The notes under the pieces were generated by a model. It was given only the letters and a program-made list of their open reading frames with translations, was not told where the DNA came from and made no database searches. Position numbers and translations under genes: made by a program. From NCBI GenBank assembly GCA_000431835.1, contig HF987967.1, positions 1-43,754 on the forward strand: DNA of 43,754 nt, written 5' to 3'. The stretch's first letter is position 1. Every line of letters starts with the position of its first letter. The DNA comes from Succinatimonas sp. CAG:777. GTDB lineage: Bacteria > Pseudomonadota > Gammaproteobacteria > Enterobacterales > Succinivibrionaceae. Positions 40,881-43,754 of the stretch are shown here, in pieces.

Positions 40881-43423
40881 TATTTTTTACCTTTTTTACT
40901 CTTTGATTTCTTCTTGCCTTTTTTGGGGAATTTAATCTGTCCCATATTCACAGCCGTTCCATATGGGTTTGAGATGTACTCTTTTTCTAATGAAGCAGAG
41001 CTTCCCTTCTTAGCTACTTTTCTTTGTACTTTGTCCTCATCACTTGCAACTCGAGCAGATGAGATGTCGGCAAGATTTTTTAAGATCTTCTCTTTATCAG
41101 AATGCGGTGCATTTTGACTGATTTTTTGACGTTTTGCAACTAATGCATCGCGCTCTTTTTTCAGATACATAAGCTCTTTCTTGTTCATAGTATCTGGTCT
41201 TAAATCAATCTTGTGCTCCTCTTCGTTGACACCTGCTACCACAACTCTAACCTTCTTACCTACAGCATAAACTTCGCCGCGGTTAGAAACTAAAGTCTGA
41301 GTGCGTTCATCAAATGACATGTAACTGTCAAAGTTACCAATATAGATCATGCCATCTACGCCATAATCATCTAGGTGAACAAAGACACCAAACTTAGTAC
41401 ATGCAGTTACGGTACCATCAACAACTTCACCTATAAATTTCTCCATATATATGCAAGCTAAAGTACCATCGACTTCAAGCTCAGCTGTCGCTGCTGCAAT
41501 CTCTCTATCAGTACACTTAACACCCAGTGCTACAAGTTCCGCCTTAGTATAAGAGCGAGAACCAATTCTTCCCCAGTCGTGCTTTTGTTCTTTTTCTAAA
41601 AGATACTTAATTACACGATGTAGCTGTAAATCAGCATAACGTCTGATTGGTGAGGTAAAGTGAGCATATTTCTCTAAAGCAAGACCGAAGTGACCAATGT
41701 TATCAGGACTATACTCTGCTTTTGACATACTGCGCAGGATTAACTCATTGATGATCTTGGCGTCTTCTCTACCAGCAACAGAATCAGCCAATAACATGTA
41801 GTCTTTTGAGGTAGGGCTGTCACCGCCTTTTAAAGATAGGCCAAAGCGTGCTAATTGAGTTACTAATAAGCCAAGTTTCTTTTCCATAGGCTTTGCATGG
41901 ACTCTATACAGAGTCTGAGCCTGACGCTCTGAGACAAAAGTTGCTGCTGCTACGTTTGCTGCAATCATGCACTCTTCAATAAGTTTATGAGCATCATTTC
42001 TTTCTAAAGGTTTAACACCTTCAATTTCCATGTTCTCATTAAAGACAAAATGCAATTCATCACTTTCAACTGAGATACCACCTCGATTGCGACGATCTTT
42101 CTTGAAAGCCTGATAGAGGTTGTAAAGTTCTTTAACATCATCCATTACAGATTTATGTTCTTCAAAGATGGCTGTACCCTCTGATATCATCTGCCAAGCT
42201 TCTGTATAGGTAAGTCGAGCGTGTGATCTCATAACAGCTGGATAGAACTTATATGACTCAATTTTGCCTACTTTGTTGATTACCATTTCACAGGTCATAC
42301 AGAGTCTGTCGACATCAGGATTTAAAGAGCAGATGCCATTTGACAATTTCTCAGGCAACATAGGAATTACAAAGTTAGGAAAGTAGCAGCTGTTACAGCG
42401 GTTAACTGCTTCTTTATCCAGAAGAGTACCTGGTTTTACATAGTAAGAAACATCAGCAATGGATACAAATAATCTCCAGCCTGTACCTTCTTTTTTGCAG
42501 TAAACAGCATCATCAAAGTCTCTGGCATCTTCTCCATCAATGGTTACTAATGGAAGATCTCTTAAATCAATTCTGCCGTGAATATCTTTAGCTGAAACTT
42601 CGTTTGGAATTCTTGATAAAGATTTAATCAGATTGTCAGGCCATACATGAGGAATATCATTGCGTAAGACTGCCATTACAATGATATTGTTTAAATTACC
42701 AATATCTTTTACCACTTCACGGGTTTTAACCAAGAATCGATTTAAGCCAACACGCTTTACAATTTGAGCAATAACAACATCACCTGATTTAGCTTCTCCT
42801 AAATCAGATTCTGAAGCAAAGTCAAAAAACATCTCTTTTAAGTTAGCCTCGTCAGGCATTAAGGATGCTTTCTTTTTGCCAAAGAGCATAATTCTGCCTA
42901 AAACGCACTGACGAACCTTGATTAAATTCTTTACAAAGGCAATATCACTAGACTTAGTAGCTATTGCTTCAACTTCATCGTTTGGCATAATAACCAAGTC
43001 TGTATTCAGATGATATTCCTTACCAGTATCATCTGAAATTACATAGCTGTAATGTTTTACATCATCAATACCTTTTAACAGGGGATCTTCAACAGCTTTT
43101 ACTTTTGCGTTAATAACCTTTACTTCACTAGGAACTGCGTATACTTTCTTATCGCAGATCTGTACTAGTGAACCTTTTGCTACAAGATCATCTAAAGTAT
43201 TAAAGTAATCTTCTGTTTTGTATCTGCTTATATCACCTTTAAAACCTACAGAGCCAAGCAGGCTGGCACACAGACCGAAGTTGCTGCTTTTTGAAAAATC
43301 CAGCTGATACAGGGCGGCAACGGCATAGAGTGCAACTCTGAAATCTCCATCGATTTTGCCTTGCGGAGCAGATTTTAATGACAGAAGAGAAGTCAGTCTC
43401 TGTTTTTCTGAATTGATGTTCAT
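40880..43423 (-). CDS. rnr: Ribonuclease R
   Basis: An 847-residue 3'-5' exoribonuclease (E. coli 813). A short N-terminal winged-helix part and cold-shock domains precede the RNB domain with LVTIDGEDARDFDDAVYCKK (metal-binding aspartates) and RYADLQLHRVIKYLL. An S1 domain (about 640-720) follows, with a lysine-rich tail ending KFPKKGKKKSKSKKGKK typical of RNase R. It degrades structured RNA and acts in trans-translation. The sequence upstream is described at 43424-43754. Confidence 0.95.
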   Translation of the reverse strand: MNINSEKQRLTSLLSLKSAPQGKIDGDFRVALYAVAALYQLDFSKSSNFGLCASLLGSVGFKGDISRYKTEDYFNTLDDLVAKGSLVQICDKKVYAVPSEVKVINAKVKAVEDPLLKGIDDVKHYSYVISDDTGKEYHLNTDLVIMPNDEVEAIATKSSDIAFVKNLIKVRQCVLGRIMLFGKKKASLMPDEANLKEMFFDFASESDLGEAKSGDVVIAQIVKRVGLNRFLVKTREVVKDIGNLNNIIVMAVLRNDIPHVWPDNLIKSLSRIPNEVSAKDIHGRIDLRDLPLVTIDGEDARDFDDAVYCKKEGTGWRLFVSIADVSYYVKPGTLLDKEAVNRCNSCYFPNFVIPMLPEKLSNGICSLNPDVDRLCMTCEMVINKVGKIESYKFYPAVMRSHARLTYTEAWQMISEGTAIFEEHKSVMDDVKELYNLYQAFKKDRRNRGGISVESDELHFVFNENMEIEGVKPLERNDAHKLIEECMIAANVAAATFVSERQAQTLYRVHAKPMEKKLGLLVTQLARFGLSLKGGDSPTSKDYMLLADSVAGREDAKIINELILRSMSKAEYSPDNIGHFGLALEKYAHFTSPIRRYADLQLHRVIKYLLEKEQKHDWGRIGSRSYTKAELVALGVKCTDREIAAATAELEVDGTLACIYMEKFIGEVVDGTVTACTKFGVFVHLDDYGVDGMIYIGNFDSYMSFDERTQTLVSNRGEVYAVGKKVRVVVAGVNEEEHKIDLRPDTMNKKELMYLKKERDALVAKRQKISQNAPHSDKEKILKNLADISSARVASDEDKVQRKVAKKGSSASLEKEYISNPYGTAVNMGQIKFPKKGKKKSKSKKGKK

Positions 43424-43600
43424 AAAATGTCCTTAAGAGGAACGATCCTCTGCTCTTGAAAAGAGTTTAGAGAAGCACTCTGCCTGTAAACTCTCTATAA
43501 ATTCTTTATAAGTCTTAATGTTAGATAACTGCTGTTACATCAATTATAGGTGATAGTTTAATCTTTATGAGAGTTTAAATATTCAAATCTGAACTTTTTT

Positions 43601-43630
43601 TTGACAATATCCATGTACTGTAACTTACGA
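43601..43630 (+). promoter_or_regulatory. Possible plus-strand promoter upstream of rnr
   Basis: A perfect TTGACA (43601-43606) is followed 18 bases later by TTACGA (or TACGAT at 19). The -10 is weak. A transcript from here would meet the terminator at 43648 within about 40 bases. Confidence 0.35.
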
Positions 43631-43647
43631 TGAAAGTTCCTAAAATG

Positions 43648-43670
43648 AACTGCAGTATGGCAGTTTTTTT
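43648..43670 (+). terminator. Orphan intrinsic terminator
   Basis: AACTGC (43648-43653) pairs with GCAGTT (43660-43665) around a six-base loop; a run of seven T residues (43664-43670) follows. All genes to its left are on the minus strand, so it has no upstream plus-strand gene in the window. Confidence 0.6.
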
Positions 43671-43754
43671 ACTCTCTACAACGTTAAGCTACATATGTTT
43701 TCACGTTATTCTGAGCTGAACAGCTGAAATTTTCACGTTTTATTGGTTCATTAA

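Larger units (their letters stand above)
43424..43754. other. Intergenic region upstream of rnr
   Basis: No gene is seen up to the window end. The rnr promoter should lie here on the minus strand but none is convincing. A hairpin-like GAGGA-acGAT-CCTC occurs next to the rnr start (about 43437-43452). The right part holds a plus-strand TTGACA and a terminator (43601-43670). Confidence 0.5.

Noticed and set aside
1..43754. CRISPR array, prophage or intact insertion sequence
   Set aside because: No regularly spaced repeats, phage structural genes or transposase ORFs with inverted ends were seen.

Overview
The window looks like chromosome from an AT-rich, host-associated gammaproteobacterium. 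Gene content and order resemble Succinivibrionaceae/Aeromonadales; this is inferred from gene neighbourhoods and codon use, since no rRNA is present. Two blocks follow the enterobacterial order closely: miaB-phoH(ybeZ)-ybeY-corC(ybeX)-lnt, and leuS-lptE-holA-nadD-rsfS-rlmH-mrdA-mrdB-(mltB)-rlpA-dacA-ybeD. A third is rnr-rlmB / rpsF-rpsR-rplI, from which priB is missing.

Layout. 1-434: a minus-strand tRNA operon (Gln-TTG, Gln-CTG, Met-CAT, partial Gln-CTG) behind a perfect consensus promoter. 580-4242: a small membrane protein, a HAD phosphatase and an OafA-type acyltransferase with a fused SGNH domain. 4311-7059 (minus): a Tat-signal HD-domain protein followed by tatA-tatB-tatC; TatC lacks the glutamate equivalent to E. 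coli E15. 7060-10081: an accessory stretch with a DIP1984-like protein, an amber-interrupted small ORF, an orphan terminator, and a Fic toxin with a VbhA-like antitoxin that abuts miaB. 10087-15711: miaB to lnt. 15820-16941: a deletion scar joining a broken gene tail to a truncated, frameshifted ChvE-type sugar-binding gene. 17016-20567 (minus): an L,D-transpeptidase followed by a passenger-like surface protein with a C-terminal membrane anchor. 20872-35993: the leuS to sanA block for LPS assembly, DNA polymerase delta, NAD synthesis, ribosome maturation and cell-wall elongation. 36072-38678: a nitrilase-family amidase and two tandem Dam-type adenine methylases. 38753-43423 (minus): rplI, rpsR, rpsF, rlmB, rnr.

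The most interesting signal lies in the 574-base gap between lptE and holA (24352-24925). It holds a candidate type I toxin-antitoxin locus. A 20-residue hydrophobic peptide resembling Ibs toxins is coupled by an ATGA overlap to a 10-codon leader ORF. The leader's Shine-Dalgarno sequence is buried in a 16-bp hairpin. A strong convergent promoter on the opposite strand should give an RNA antisense to the toxin. The element GGTTCTAG and its complement alternate four times along the transcript and permit mutually exclusive folds. No database search could be run, so all family assignments rest on visible motifs and gene order.
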